Of a stretch of DNA of 64,000 nt, positions 1-12,900 are shown one piece after another. The stretch is taken from contig JAHQIY010000003.1 of NCBI GenBank assembly GCA_019054805.1, positions 8,990,001 to 9,054,000 of the forward strand. The letters run 5' to 3'. Both the position numbers and the translations under genes were made by a program. Each line of letters opens with the position of its first letter. Position 1 is the stretch's first letter. Under the pieces are notes generated by a model. That model saw only the letters and a list, made by a program, of their open reading frames with translations. It ran no database searches and was not told where the DNA came from. The stretch is from Brachionus manjavacas (lineage: Eukaryota; Rotifera; Eurotatoria; Ploima; Brachionidae).

Positions 1-475
1 GCTTGAGCGTTGTCCCGATCATTTCATTTTGCTCGGCTAAGAATTCATTTTTTTAAACTCTCAATTTTTCTATTATACTTCTCCTTGAATTCTTCTACTA
101 ATTCCCTCTATCAACAAAAAAAAATTAATAATTTAGCATTATTTATCTCATCCTCTAAAAAATTTGATCAATCTCTAAAATTTCAATTAATTCAGTTTAA
201 AAAAATAATATTTTCGTATGTGACCATTTTCGGTCAAAATAGCCTGAATATGGCACATATAATTTTTTTTTTAAATCAATTATGTTACATAATTAATGAG
301 AAGACTAGACTATTGTCGCAAGTTTTTCACTAAAAAATATGTTAGTATTAAAAAAAAAAATTTTTTTTCTTTTCGTCAGGTGCTAAAAAGCGCATTAAAC
401 TGACTTAAAAATATTTATAGAGCCTTAATTGGTTTCTCTTTGATTACTCTCTCTTTTCTCTTGCATGTATTTCTA
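1..475. other. No feature seen
   Basis: AT-rich. A 107-codon open frame at 10-333 has a low-complexity Phe/Ile/Leu/Ser composition and no recognisable domain; I regard it as chance. Confidence 0.4.
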
Positions 476-677
476 AGACCAACTTAAAACTAGTCCAAAC
501 AGTCCAAAACAGAGCCATTAGGTGTATCTATAAGTTAAGGTGGGACAGCCCAACTGAGAGTCTCTTTTCAGTTAGCCAACATCTTGTCACAGCAAAAGTA
601 TCGGCTACCTCTACTCCGGTAGGAGCCTTTTTCTCTATTATTCGAATTGCATATGCCTGTATTGTTCTAATTCATTA
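476..677 (+). mobile_element. LINE fragment, C-terminus of reverse transcriptase ORF
   Basis: In frame: VQTVQNRAIRCIYKLRWDSP, then TESLFSVSQHLVTAKV. This is the usual tail of Jockey/CR1-type LINE ORF2 (LQ..QNRAIR.I). Short and isolated, with both ends eroded. Confidence 0.7.
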
Positions 678-1799
678 ATTTTTGATTCTTAGCTTTTTTA
701 AGATCCAAAATGTGTACAGGATTCCAAGACTAATGTCGTTGGTAAAAATTTTATTTTACTGAATTCCTTAAAATATTTCACAGTGTTTATTTTTATGATG
801 TAACTTAAACTATAATGTTTATTTTTTTTATTTTCACTGGGCTGAATGGGCTCATTTCGAATGTTAGCTTGAAGCCTTTTTTTCAAAATTAATATTTAAA
901 TAAAAAAATATATCTTTCAAAAAAAACTATGAAAATTCTAATGGTCACGTGATTTATTCTAAAAATTGCAACTAATCAATCCATGTCATGTCAATCATGA
1001 TTGCCAAACAAGCCTAATCCCAAAGGTGATTTAATCTAAACAACATCGAGAAAAAAAGCAAAATTTTATCTGTGGCTTTTAAGCATGATTTTTGATTAGA
1101 ACTGGCTTAGAATCGCGGATAAATAGAAGCTGACATTTGAATAATGAATAAGGCTTATTGTTACAGCTCTGCTTAGTCTAACTAATTTATTTCGATTAGA
1201 GCCAAAAACCTGTACACAAAGATTAAGCTAGACTATGATGAATGAGCCATTACTTTGATTGATTTCAAATAGTTATAATTTATACAAATCTTAGGACTTA
1301 AACTATCATAAATTAAAAAAATGCTAGTTGATAATAAACTAGTTTTTTATACGCTTGCTTTCTCGTGGCTTGGCTGCGAATCGATTTTTGCTCACTCGTA
1401 TCGAATTACCACCGCTTCTCTGCGAGCAATACTAATAGGAGTGAGCTTGTTTTTATGAATCTAAAACAAGATCAGCCATTTGTAATTTATACAAATAATA
1501 TTCATAATTAAATCTGCAAATATAATACAAAATATTTGGCTTAGTAGTTGTTTACTTAAGTCGATCATTAAGAGCTAAGTGCTCGATTGAACCGAGCAAT
1601 CGATTCTTTTCTTTGTCATTTTTCAAAAAGTGAATTTCAATAAAGTGGCCTCGGGCCCCTATTTATTAAATGATCAACTCAATATTGACCTTGCTAAATT
1701 AAGAGCTGGTCCAATTTTTAGAAATCGATTTTGGTTGTGAATGATTGATGAATTGTTGATACTGGGTCAAAGGATTCAACTTGAATTCAACAAATAAAT
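678..1799. other. AT-rich spacer with a GC-richer patch
   Basis: No gene seen. A patch at about 1350-1450 is richer in G+C than its surroundings and contains GCTCACT...AGTGAGC, able to form a weak stem. I cannot assign it to a known RNA. Confidence 0.35.
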
Positions 1800-3835
1800 G
1801 GGTTGCTTAATCAAGGTTTCCAAACGGTTCTATCCAGGCTTACAATTTTGAATAACTTAAGAGTCTGTACCGCGCTAGACAACTTGACAAGATCAGTATT
1901 CAATGCTTTGTGCGCTTTCAAAGCAAAAATCATGCTCGTAAAGTCAAACACTGGCTTTTATTACCTGCCTAATTATACCCTATATGAAATAATTGATCTT
2001 TTAAACTTTTAAAATAATTGATTTTTTGGTATAGTTCCTAAAGCCTGGAAAATAGCTAAAATATCTGTGATTACAAAAAAACATCTCCGATGCAAGACCC
2101 ATCTAATTATCGTCCTATAAGTATAACAAGTAGTCTAAGTAAATTACTTGAACGCATAATATCTAAAAGAATGAGGAACAATCAGGGTTCAGAAAATTTA
2201 GGCGAACAGCTGATAACTTATTCTTCCTTATTCAAAAAAAAGTAGAATTTTTTAACAGAAAAAAAAAGTTTGTTGCTTATTTTTTGATATATCAAAAGCA
2301 TTTGAAAAAGTCTGGCATGAGGGTCTTATTTACAAGCTAATAAAAATTAACTTACCACCTTATCTTATCCATTGGGTTGGATCATTTCTGGATTTGAGAT
2401 CTTTTAAGGTAAATGTAAATGGATACTTGAGTGATCAATTTCAAATAAGAGCAGGAGTCCCACAAGGCTCTGTAATTAGTCCTCATCTATTTAGTATTTT
2501 TATTAACGATATACCAAAAAGAAACAAAACGAATAGCCAATACTCCTGGCTCTTTGCAGATGATTTGGCTACTTTTTTTATTTTTAATAAGAGGAGAAAT
2601 CTTGAGAATACGATAAATAAGTACCTAACAGAACTTGAAAAGTGGCTTTTCAAATGGAAGATGAAAATTTCAGTTGGAAAGTCTTGCTACATGATTATTT
2701 AAAAAAAATTCAAAAGAAAAAACTGATCTCGATCTAAAAATATATAAAAATAGCCTAAGTCGCCATAATCAAGTAAAGTTTCTTGGGATTTTGTTTTACT
2801 CTAAATTAAAATTCACTCTCATGGTAGATGAAATCAAAAAAAGGTGAAATTCAATTTTAGACGATACTTTCCATCTATTGACAACAACAACAACAAAAAA
2901 CTATGATTGTACTTTTTGTTCTTTTTAAAAAATTATTTTTTTATAAAAAATTTCCCTCATTTTTAGTTTAGCTATTCGTTGAGAAAAGACGTCCTTTCCG
3001 AAAAGACGTACAACGAGCCCTAAGATATACTCTGTATTTTGAAAGGATGTTCTTTTTAGTGTAAAATTAGAGCCTTAGCCTAGAATAGACATACTTTTTA
3101 TCCTTTTTGACTTTTATTTACTCAAAAAGAATGTTCTTTGTATATTTTTTAAGATTTAATATTAGCCTTGGTCTTGAAAAGTCGTACTTTTTATCCTTTT
3201 CTACTTTTTATAGTCAAAAAGGATGTTCTTTTTATGCATTTTAGAATTTAATATTAGCCTTAGTCTAGAAAAGTCAAAAAGGACAAAAAGTACGTCTTTT
3301 CTAAACCAAGGCGAATATTAGATTTTAAAAAGTATTAAAAGAAATTCTTTTTGAGCAAATAAAAGTCAAAAAGGATAAAAAGTATGTCTATTCTAGACTA
3401 AGGCTCTAATTTTACACTAAAAAGAACATCCTTTCAAAATAGAGAGTATATCTTAGGGTCCGTTGTCAATAGTCAATAGGTCATTCTTTCCCATGTTTAA
3501 ATTCTATTTCTGATACTAACTTGAAAAGAATTCAAGTTATTAAAAATTCAGCGGTAAGGTTTATTCTAAAACTAAAATATGACTCTTCATCTAATCATCA
3601 GGCCTAAAATAAACTTAAACTTCATACTGCCACGAATCGACTTTTTGAATTGAGTGAAAGATATGTCGGGAGAGGACTGGTTAATTCTGTTCCTCTGGTG
3701 GTCAGATTAGTTAGTGAATACAAAGCAGGTTTTGAATCAAGGTTCTTAACCTACCCGACTCCATTGTGTAATTGCTACCTAACTATTTCTTCTTTTACAA
3801 CTGAATCTTCAAATACTTAATCATGAACAATCTGT
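1800..3835 (+). mobile_element. Decayed LINE (reverse transcriptase), interrupted by a fold-back element
   Basis: Pieces of one ORF2 in order but in several frames: PKAWKIAKISVI, NYRPISITSSLSKLLERI, FFDISKAFEKVWHEGLIYKL, the catalytic-region AGVPQGSVISPHLFSIFIND and LFADDLATFF (2394-2702), then after a 600-bp insertion the tail IQVIKNSAVRFILKLKYDSS and VPLVVRLVSEYKAGFESRFL (about 3515-3770). Multiple stops and frameshifts mean it is dead. Confidence 0.85.
2875..3472. repeat. Fold-back element with ~190-bp inverted arms
   Basis: The left arm at about 3011-3200 reads as the reverse complement of 3273-3465 with few mismatches (shared TTTTGAAAGGATGTTCTTTT and more). A 75-base part of the left arm (3109-3182) is repeated directly in the loop (3200-3274). 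Outer ends CTATTGACAAC (2875) and GTTGTCAATAG (ending 3472) are exact inverse copies. It sits inside the LINE at 1800-3835, so it is younger than that LINE. A (CAA)n run lies near the left end. Confidence 0.8.
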
Positions 3836-4524
3836 CATTTTCTGTTCAATTAATCCTTTTTCCTTCTATATTTAAACTAATTTTACTTATTTTATATATG
3901 GATTATGTTTTTCTAAAAGATTTAAATGAATAATTTTGCTCAAATTCCTGTAAAAAAAGGATTTTTGAGCTTAAATTTATTATTAGAGCTTAGATTTTTG
4001 ATTTTTGGTTGTTTTAGTTTTAATTTTTTTCGTTTTTTAACTTTTATATTTTTTAACTTCCTCTTTTTTGTAAATAGTTAAATAAATTTTAATTAATTCA
4101 TTGTTTTGTTTTTCTACTTTGATTTTTGCCTTTATATTAAGCTTTTTTATTAAATGATCGATTTTGTTCTTAAATTGGCGAAAAACCGATCTAAATTTTC
4201 TAAAACTAAAAATTTATTTAAAAAAAATACAGTAATTATCTTATTAGTCTTAGGTTATTTGAATCTTTGTCAAATTCTCTTTCAGATAAACAAAAATAAT
4301 TATTTTTATTTATTAATTTAATTGATACTGCACCTCTTAGGCGACTTAAAAATGAAAAAAAAGGTTTAAATTAGAAAAATTGAAGTTTTTATTGATTAAA
4401 GTGCTGTTTTATTCAGTTAATCGCATAAAATCTCCTTGATCCTTACAAAACAAGTCACACAAATGAACAAAAATTACAAATTTAGCTTTCGAGACAAAAA
4501 AGTTATGGAGGTTTTTGATTAAGA

Positions 4525-4812
4525 ATGCATGGTCTAATAGTCACGGGTTTAGGGCCGCGTCAAACTCTGAAATTTTTAATTTAATGCGTTATCAAGACTT
4601 GGGTTTAAGACAAAAAAAATCAGGAAATTTTTTTTACTATGCATTTGGTGCAGCACCAAGAATTAAAAATTTAATATATTAGAAAAATTAATTTTTTATT
4701 ATTTCGATTTTTTTTATTTTTTTGTTTTACACTTAAGTCTTGATAGCGCATAAAATCAAAAATTTCAGAGTTTAATGCGAACGAGATGTACTTAGGCTCA
4801 TGGTCCAAAGAC
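4525..4812. repeat. Inverted-repeat element (MITE-like)
   Basis: Arms of about 50 bp: AAACTCTGAAATTTTTAATT (about 4560) recurs inverted as AAAAATTTCAGAGTTT (about 4760), continuing with TTATCAAGACTT versus AAGTCTTGATA. The spacer is about 130 bp. Non-coding. Confidence 0.65.
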
Positions 4813-5470
4813 GTGTCTTAGCTTATGCTGCAGCATAACCGAACGAGGGAATACAGTAAAAAATATTGATTGAAAAATATATACTTATAAAAATATATAC
4901 TTAATTTTACTTCAGTTTAAAAATTTATTTTGGTTATATGAATTAAACAAATAATTTTTAATAAAGTCTAGTTATTTTTTATCAATTTAAAAGTGAGATA
5001 GAAAATTATTTTTAAAACTTAAAATTCGTATCTGAAATTGATTACACATTACAATTTTGAGCTATTGTTTCTTGAGATTAAAAATATCAGGAAGCTAGAA
5101 CATAATTGAAATTCATATTAAATAAAAGTTAAGTGCAGTGGCTACTTATATTGTTAAATATTTAGTTTCAAATCTATAATTTAACTATAAATCAAAAAAA
5201 CTCCAGCTTTAATCAAAATTTTTTTTATTTAATTTTAGCTTAAATTTGCATTTACAAAATTGGCGTTAAATGAATAAATAATTAGACAAAATTATACAAT
5301 ATAAGAACCAAACCATTAACTTGGAGTTTTGTAGACAAATATTAAAACAAGTTGCTTGGCATAGTGAAATTTCATAACAAACTTACAATAAAAGAAAAAA
5401 ATTTTATTTTGTTCAATTTTATATAATAACTTTTTTATTTTTGACTTTTTTTAATTTTTTTATATACTTG

Positions 5471-5506
5471 TCTATGGGGCTTAAATTTTAATAAATAAAT
5501 AAAATA
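5471..5506 (+). mobile_element. LINE 3' end remnant
   Basis: CTATGGGGCTTAAATTTTAA followed by AATAAATAAA repeats the 3' tail of the LINE inserted at 56226-56732 (GCCTATGGGGCTTTAAACTAA plus AATAAT repeats). This is a short 3' fragment of the same family. Confidence 0.5.
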
Positions 5507-5582
5507 AAAAAGAAAATTAAAAAAAAATGTTCAAATGTTCTAAATCAACTTAACAAAACTAAACCAACTAAGGTAAAACAAC

Positions 5583-5710
5583 TTTTGTTTCACCTACTGC
5601 AAAATTCCGAAAAATCTATGCCAATTAATTGCGTTCAAAACTATTAAAAAAAGTGCAATTTTACAGAATTTGCACAGATTTTGCAGGCTTTTACACTAGG
5701 TGAAACAAAA
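5583..5710. repeat. 128-bp element with 14-bp perfect terminal inverted repeats
   Basis: TTTTGTTTCACCTA at 5583-5596 is matched by TAGGTGAAACAAAA at 5697-5710. This is typical of a tiny non-autonomous DNA transposon. No target duplication is obvious beyond flanking T/A runs. Confidence 0.55.
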
Positions 5711-8700
5711 TTTTCACTTTGAATTCTTTTCTTTTGATCATCACTTAGTAAATCTTACCATGTTTCAAAAGACATGCACTACCAAAAATTGTTTGTAATC
5801 ATTAACAAGTCATAAATATCAAGTCATCGATTCAATTGATTGCTATTGAAACTTTTTTATTAGTGGAAGAAAATTCTATTAATCAATAATTCACTCAAAT
5901 TTTCATTAATTTTTATAAATGAATTTGTTGCACATCGCGATAAATACGACGATTTATTATTTTATCACCAATATCCTGAGTTTTTATAACATTTATTATT
6001 TATGAAAAAATTTTATATCAGAATAAAATTTGTTATTTACCATTAATTTGATAATTTTTAGAAATTTTGCTTAAAAAAGCTATAAATTTTGCCTGACAAG
6101 CTATAAATAAAATTTAAAATTTTCTTTGCAATTTTCAAATAGTATTTTGTTAATAAGTTTCTATCTGTTTTTAAATTTCAAAGATAATAATATGCTTTAG
6201 TTTTGAGCATCAAACTTGGGCTTCAATAGTTTAAATATCGAAAAATAATAAAAAGACGAAATTAAAATTTTTTTTTTAAATTTTAAATTTAAATATTATT
6301 TAAAAAAAAATCCTAATAAGTGATCTTTGACCATTCTTAAGTGTCCAATATTATTTTAAAACATTCAGATAAGTTTTTCAAACAACTAAATTATCGAAAT
6401 ATATTATAGGCTACAATAAATTAATAAAAACAAGTATTAGTTTATAGATAATTTATTAAAGAAAAAAATTATTTGACTATTGAAAATTTTAGATTTAAAA
6501 AAAGGATCAAATTAAAAATTGAAGTTATTTGTCAATCCCGATTCGTGTTTTTTTTTTATTTTTTATTTAAAAAAATAAATTTTGAAAAATGTTTAGGTAT
6601 GACCATTAAATGCCTTTTTCATCTTTAACAAAATTTTTTGTTTTACTTTTTCCCAAAAATATAAAATATTATATTTTTATAATTCAAACTGTATCAATAC
6701 AAAATTTAAAATTTTTTATTTAACTATAAATGCCTATTTCAAGAATGCATCAATAATTCACATTAACATTAACATCACTATGATGTTTATGGTTTTTATT
6801 CTTTTTTATTTAGCTCTTTAAAGCCAATACAGAAATACTTGAAATTGTTTTTAAGATTTTTTATTTTAACTCTTTCTTTTTTTTTTACTAACGAGTCTTT
6901 AAACTCAAAATAAAATATCTAAACAACACCATTTAGGTTTCATATTACTTTCCTAAGTAATCCGGCTCTCTTCTTTCTACCTTAAATAAATAACAATTCA
7001 TGTGTGTTTAAGATGACGTGAACTGAAACTATAAAGAAATAGAAAACGAATGTGTAGGGAAAGACTTTGGGTATTAACAAGGCGTCGATAGAAATATTTA
7101 AATCTTAAGCTTAGTAAAAGGCGTCGTTTAAATCAAAGTATAAAATATTTTAAAATTAATAACGATAAACTTAATCTATGTTTTTTAAAGAATAAGAATT
7201 ACATTATTGAAGGTTATTTATTTATTTATTTTTAATTATTGCTGAAATTTTTATTTGAACCTCAACTAAGCTCTTTTTTTACGCCTTGATAGAACCTAAA
7301 GGCCAAATTTTGTATTAAGTTTTGTAAAATAAATTTTTATTAATGATTAAGAATGAATATAAGTGATCCAAGAAACGTCCTTTGTGCATTTTGAAACAAA
7401 AATAATTTCTAAAATTAAAATAAGTATTTTTGTTAAGGTCTAAAACTCAATTTTCAGAATCTGCCAGCCGATACAGACTTTAGTTTACAAAAATCTAGTC
7501 TCTGCAGGAAATCTGCAATTTAATTCTAATGATTTTCTAAAATAGTCAGTGCTATGCAGAGACTCCACTGAAAACTTTTAGAGTAACAATTTTATTACAT
7601 ATAAGTAATTCTAGAGTTGCCAACTCGAAAATTACATTTAAAATTTTAACATTAAATAATTTTTTGATGAAATAATCATAAGAGATAACAAATATTAAAA
7701 TACTGAAAAATTGAAGAGTTTGGCAAAGGGAATTTTTCCTTCAGTATAGATTAATAAACTAATCCGAATTTAGACCAAAGGTTGATAGAGATATTTGATG
7801 ATAAAAAGTGTGTTAGAAGAATAAGATTTTCCACTATTGATCACAAGTTGATATTTTTGCTCTTATCTCATTTTGAAAATTTTTAAATTATAAACTTAAA
7901 TTTTAGTAAAAATCTATCTAGACTAAAAGATTTTGTCACCTATTTATTAAACTAAGAACAAATTTAAAAAAAAAACATACTTGTATTTTTTTTTAAGGAA
8001 TGAAGTAAAATAATTAGTCAAATTAAAATATAGAAAAAACAATTCAATATTATTAACTAAATATATTAATGAGTCTTTTCATTAGATGATTTTAATTATT
8101 TTAAATTATTCAAACTATAAAATTGATTAAAAATTTTTTCTTGCTGCACAGACAGTTTTTTTTGTTCCATATCATAACTTCATAAAAAAATTAAACATTT
8201 TTTATCTTTATTAATTTCTTTATTTTTAAAACGATTGAATTTTTTTTAATTCCAAGGTTATAGAATTAATTATCTAATAAAAAAAACCAAATCAATTATT
8301 AAGAATTAATTCTTTTAAGGTTTTTTTTTAAAATCGATCCTTGTGGAGGAAAAGTTCTTTTAAAGTTAGAAAAAAATTTTAATTTTTAAATTTTGAAAAG
8401 TAAAAAAAAAGATTTAAAAAATAGTTCAGCTAAAATATTTGATCTTACTCAATTTTTTATTGTCCTCAAATTTTATAAATATTTTTGAATAATTGAAAAA
8501 GAGAATGACTCCGATCCAAATAAACACGTAATATCAAACTAATAAATACAAATCCATTCAGAATTGGATTCTTGTTTGAACTAAGAAAAAATTTAATAAA
8601 AATTTTACTAAGATTTTCAGCGAATACTTTTTAAATTATTTGATTAAATTTCGAGTAAAAAAGTAAATTAAAATTCCATGAAATTAACAATTTAAGGCTA

Positions 8701-9762
8701 AAAACATAGAGTTTTAAAATAAATAAAGCTGGTCTCGAGTTTTTTTAAATATCTAAAATATTATTGCCTCAAAAGTGCATTCAAGTTAAAAATCAATAAA
8801 TTAATTCTTATTTTTGCTGAGTTTTGAAGAAATCATTCTAAATTAAAATATGAGAGTAAATATATTCACTGAAGCATTAATGTAATCAAAATCTAAACAA
8901 AATCATTATAAACTTTGTTTTTTAGAGATATGCAAAATCATTACTAGAAATTAAAAATTTCATTGAAAAAAAAAATCTCGTTTTTTGATCATGCATCTAA
9001 AATCAAGTAATTATTTAATTTTAAAAACGAATACATACTTAAACAATGCTGTTTAATAAAACTATCATCACATTATGAAATTTTTATTCATTTTATTTGA
9101 TTTTAAATCAATAAACAAAAATTATTCCTAGTTAAAATTAAATCATCGATTCATAATTTAAAAACTAAACCTATTCAGAGCAAGTGTCATGATCTTCAGC
9201 TATTCATTTAATTTCAATTTAATCTGCCTCATCTAATCAATTAATTAAAATTTAAAATTTAATTTTTTCTTTAATTATCACTTGGATGTTTAATTTTGTA
9301 AAAAAAATTCTTTAAAAAAAAATTTAATTTTACATCTACTCTCAAAAAGAGTGAGTAAAAAGAATTATAATTACGACTTGAAAAATTCAATTTTTAAAAA
9401 AAATTATGACACTTAATGAGACTATTTCATTGTAAAGACACTTTAAGATACCTCATGTGACAAAGGCCTTAGCAACTCGATCAGAAAAGTCTAAAATCAA
9501 ATCTTGAATCGAGGATAAACTTCAATTTATGAAATAGTTGCTCGACTTAGTATCTTTTTTATTTAAAAAACAAAATAAACAATTTTCTTTTCGCCTCATA
9601 TGCATTACTTGAAATTCAAAAAATTATTATAATTTTAATTTTTTTTCCATTTAACTTATTACAAAATTACTTATAATCAAAAAATCTATTTAGCAAAAAA
9701 AATCATTCGAAATCAGGCCTTTGAATTATGATCAAGTTTCATTGGGAATTGTTTAGGACAAC

Positions 9763-9961
9763 ATGTCATTTTTAGACGTATTCGAGGACTTAAAAACTCA
9801 AACCAACAACCAACTTGGTCTTTATCTATTCTGTTGTTCGGTAACAGTCATTTGGATTGTGTTTGTCTTGTTCTTTAACTCAAGGATCATTGGCAGCTTG
9901 GTCACCTTTTTTATAAACTTGTACCTCAAGCGATACTCCAAGACAGTATGGATCAGAATAA
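9763..9961 (+). CDS. BLTP1: BLTP1 exon 1 (N-terminal membrane anchor)
   Basis: Encodes residues 1-66, including the hydrophobic helix at about 18-38 followed by NSR, as in the family. The donor is GTAATT at 9962. Reading past it meets a stop after ...EYFNKI, which looks superficially plausible but breaks the family alignment. The 61-bp intron has a weak acceptor. I chose 10023, but 10026 is also in frame and differs by one residue. Confidence 0.8.
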
Positions 9962-12900
9962 GTAATTTTACTTTGGAATATTTTAATAAAATTTAAAACA
10001 AAAATTTCGGTAATAACTTAAGGAGCCCTATCCATTTCATTTTTGTCCGGAAAAATAATGCTCCGCGGCATTCACTACGTAACTACTGATTACACTTTAT
10101 ACATCCAGGACGGATGGATAACTTTTGCATACTGGAAGCCCCAATTTGCCAGAGAAAAATCTAAATCTAAAAGCGAAAAATCAAATACAAGGCTGGACAA
10201 CCCAAAGCGGTCAGCACGACTTAACATATTTCTATGCAACTTTCAATTGCACTATTACAATTCTTTTAAAACAAGTCAAGTGAATGAGTCAAAAGAGACC
10301 AGTGATTTAAACACTGGTCAAAATGGCAAATCGATCCAAAATTTTATCCGTACTTTTTCTTCCAGTTCGGTGTTTAATTTTTTGACAGGTGGCAGCGAGA
10401 ATCAAAATCAAACGACCTATAGCAACCCGAATAACAATTCAAAGGTCAACTTGGTGCCCGCTAATCAAACTGATTACAATTTTACCGAGGACCTGATGCA
10501 GCTGTTCTCGGTAGTAAATATACGAATTCAAAAAGGACGCATATTTGCCGGAAATCACACTCTACCATCGACTCTAAATATTCGCTTTTCAAATGCAAAA
10601 ATGGAATTGGTCACCGAAAAATCTCAATCCAAAGTCGATGAGTATTGCTTCATCCTCAAAGGTGATCTGAACAAATTGGAGGTTAGTTTATTAGCCAACA
10701 GAAAGCTTCAATTTAATGAACCTTTGTAAGTACTTGGATATTTTTTTTATTAATAAATGAAGCTAATGAAACACGGGATCAGTTGGTTTGATAAAATTCA
10801 AAAATCAAAAAAAATTAATTTTTTTAAAAAGATTACAGTGCCAAAAATTAATTAATTAGAATTTTTGAGTTTTAGGAAAAAAAATTTGGTTTTTATAAGG
10901 ATAAAATGAAAGCATTAATTATGAATTTTTTTTTAATAATTAAATTAAATAATAATAATAATAATGTTAGGGAAAAAAGTAGGTATGATGTACAAGGGAC
11001 ACTAAAAGATGGTTTAATCTCAGCATTATAGCTTTTTCAAATCGATTTTATAATTTTGTTTTAAAAATGTTTATAGAATTAAATTACAAACTCGTGATGT
11101 TAAAATCAGAAGTAAAAATTTAGTGACTAATTTTTTTTTTTTTTTAAATTGTTTATTTAAATTTGAAATGGCTCTGAGTAATAAAACTCCTTCTGCCATT
11201 AGATAAGTAAAACATAGAATTTTTAAGTGAATAAAGTAAACATAAAAAATATTTGAAAAATTAAGTACAAAAAAGAATAAGTAAGTAAATTACTGGAAAA
11301 ACGGGATTTGAAAAACTCGTTTTTTTTTTTAATTAGTGTAAAAAAAATTTTCTTCAAGATACTTATATAATCTATTTCTTACTATACGTTCTAAGATCTT
11401 AGATGGGTCTTTAGATGTTCTCTTTTTTGGTATCATGGAAATCCTTGAGATTTTTGATTGTTTAGGGATTATGGATTTTGCTTAACATAGATTGAAGAAA
11501 TTTAAAATTTTTTTCAAAAAAGTTTCAGAGAGGTTTTTAATTAGGCAGTAGCTTATTTTGTCCGGACCGGCTGACGAGTCTTTTTTTATTTTTTTAATTG
11601 TTTTTTTAAGTTCGTCAAGGTCTATAACTGGAAAAAAGGACTCTTTATTTGAATACTGTTACAAATATTTTTATTTTGGATGTAAGAGTTAATTTTTTTG
11701 GTATCCTCATTTAAGTCAATAGAATTTTCTATTGAAAAAGTCTTAGAAAGAATAGACCTAAAAAGATCCCCTTTTTCCTTATCAGTTTTAAACTCTTTAT
11801 CATCAATATTCAGAGTGGGTAACCTTGAGTTTACATTATTTGTTCTAAGTCTGTTTATTTTTTTCCAGAACTAATAGTTTCATTGGAATATTTAAAGATC
11901 TAATTGTTGATATTAAGATTCTCACTTTTAAATAAGTCTTGTATCAGTAGCAGTTTTATTAGCAAAATTTGAAATTTGTTTATTTAATAATAAAATCATC
12001 AAAACTTTTTTTTTCATTTTTTTAAAGGTTTTATAGCTTTTTATAAAATTTATTTTAGGCTTCATGCTTATTGCTTTCTGATTTTTTGAGCAAATACTTT
12101 AAATTTTTTTTAAGTAAATTTTGTACTGTATATTTTGATAATTGATCCTTTCAATCAATCACCTTAATCAAATGCAAATACTGTGAAATATTATTTAAAA
12201 TTTTTTATTTTTGTGAATTGATAGAGAGTTAGATTAAATATTTTTTATTATTTTATTGTAAAGAGCAATAAAAAATTTTTATGATCTATCGATCAAACGT
12301 TATTTGAGTTTGTCTAATTTTACTTTTCTTTCACAAAAATGGTCTGCAAATTCACCAGAATTTGATACTCGGAATTTTTTTTAAAACAATGACATTGTGA
12401 AAGAGAAAAGTAAAAAAAAAATACTCAAACTTGGAAGAATTTAACGAAGAAATGAAAAGTCTCAAAGTAGTTATTAATAAATAAATAAATAAGATATGAG
12501 TTAAACGTAAGTGAAAAACCCTTTTAGCTTTAGAGCAAGAAATGTAGAAAATGTAAACAAGCTAAACCAGAATGTATTATATATTTTTTAAAGATTACTT
12601 TAAAATAAATTAATTACTTTCCTTATATAATTTAGTTGAGTCTGTTATAGGACCTAATCTTTTTTCGATTTTAAGTTTTTTTGAAAATGTATGCACGACT
12701 AATAAAAAAAATAATTTAAAACATGTTTGCTGTAAAGTTATGTTATCAATCAATAAAAGCTAAAAATTTCAAATGAATTAGACTTTCCTTTCGGCAGATA
12801 TGAAAAAAAAATAAATAGATACTTAACTTTTTTAAGTAATTAAAAAAAATTTATCATTTTTGAAACAACTTTTGAACTATATACCATTAAAAATGATTAA

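Larger units (their letters stand above)
3836..9762. other. Gene-free AT-rich region upstream of BLTP1
   Basis: No coding stretch recognised on either strand. It contains the two small inverted-repeat elements and the LINE tail listed separately. No promoter motif for BLTP1 could be identified. Confidence 0.5.

Noticed and set aside
10..333. 107-codon open frame at the left edge
   Set aside because: Low-complexity Phe/Ile/Ser/Lys composition in AT-rich DNA, no domain, no splice or poly(A) context.
9962..9996. Read-through of exon 1 to ...NFTLEYFNKI as a short protein
   Set aside because: It superficially resembles the next family block, but splicing at 9962 restores the true block (SISFLSGKIMLRGI) and the frame.
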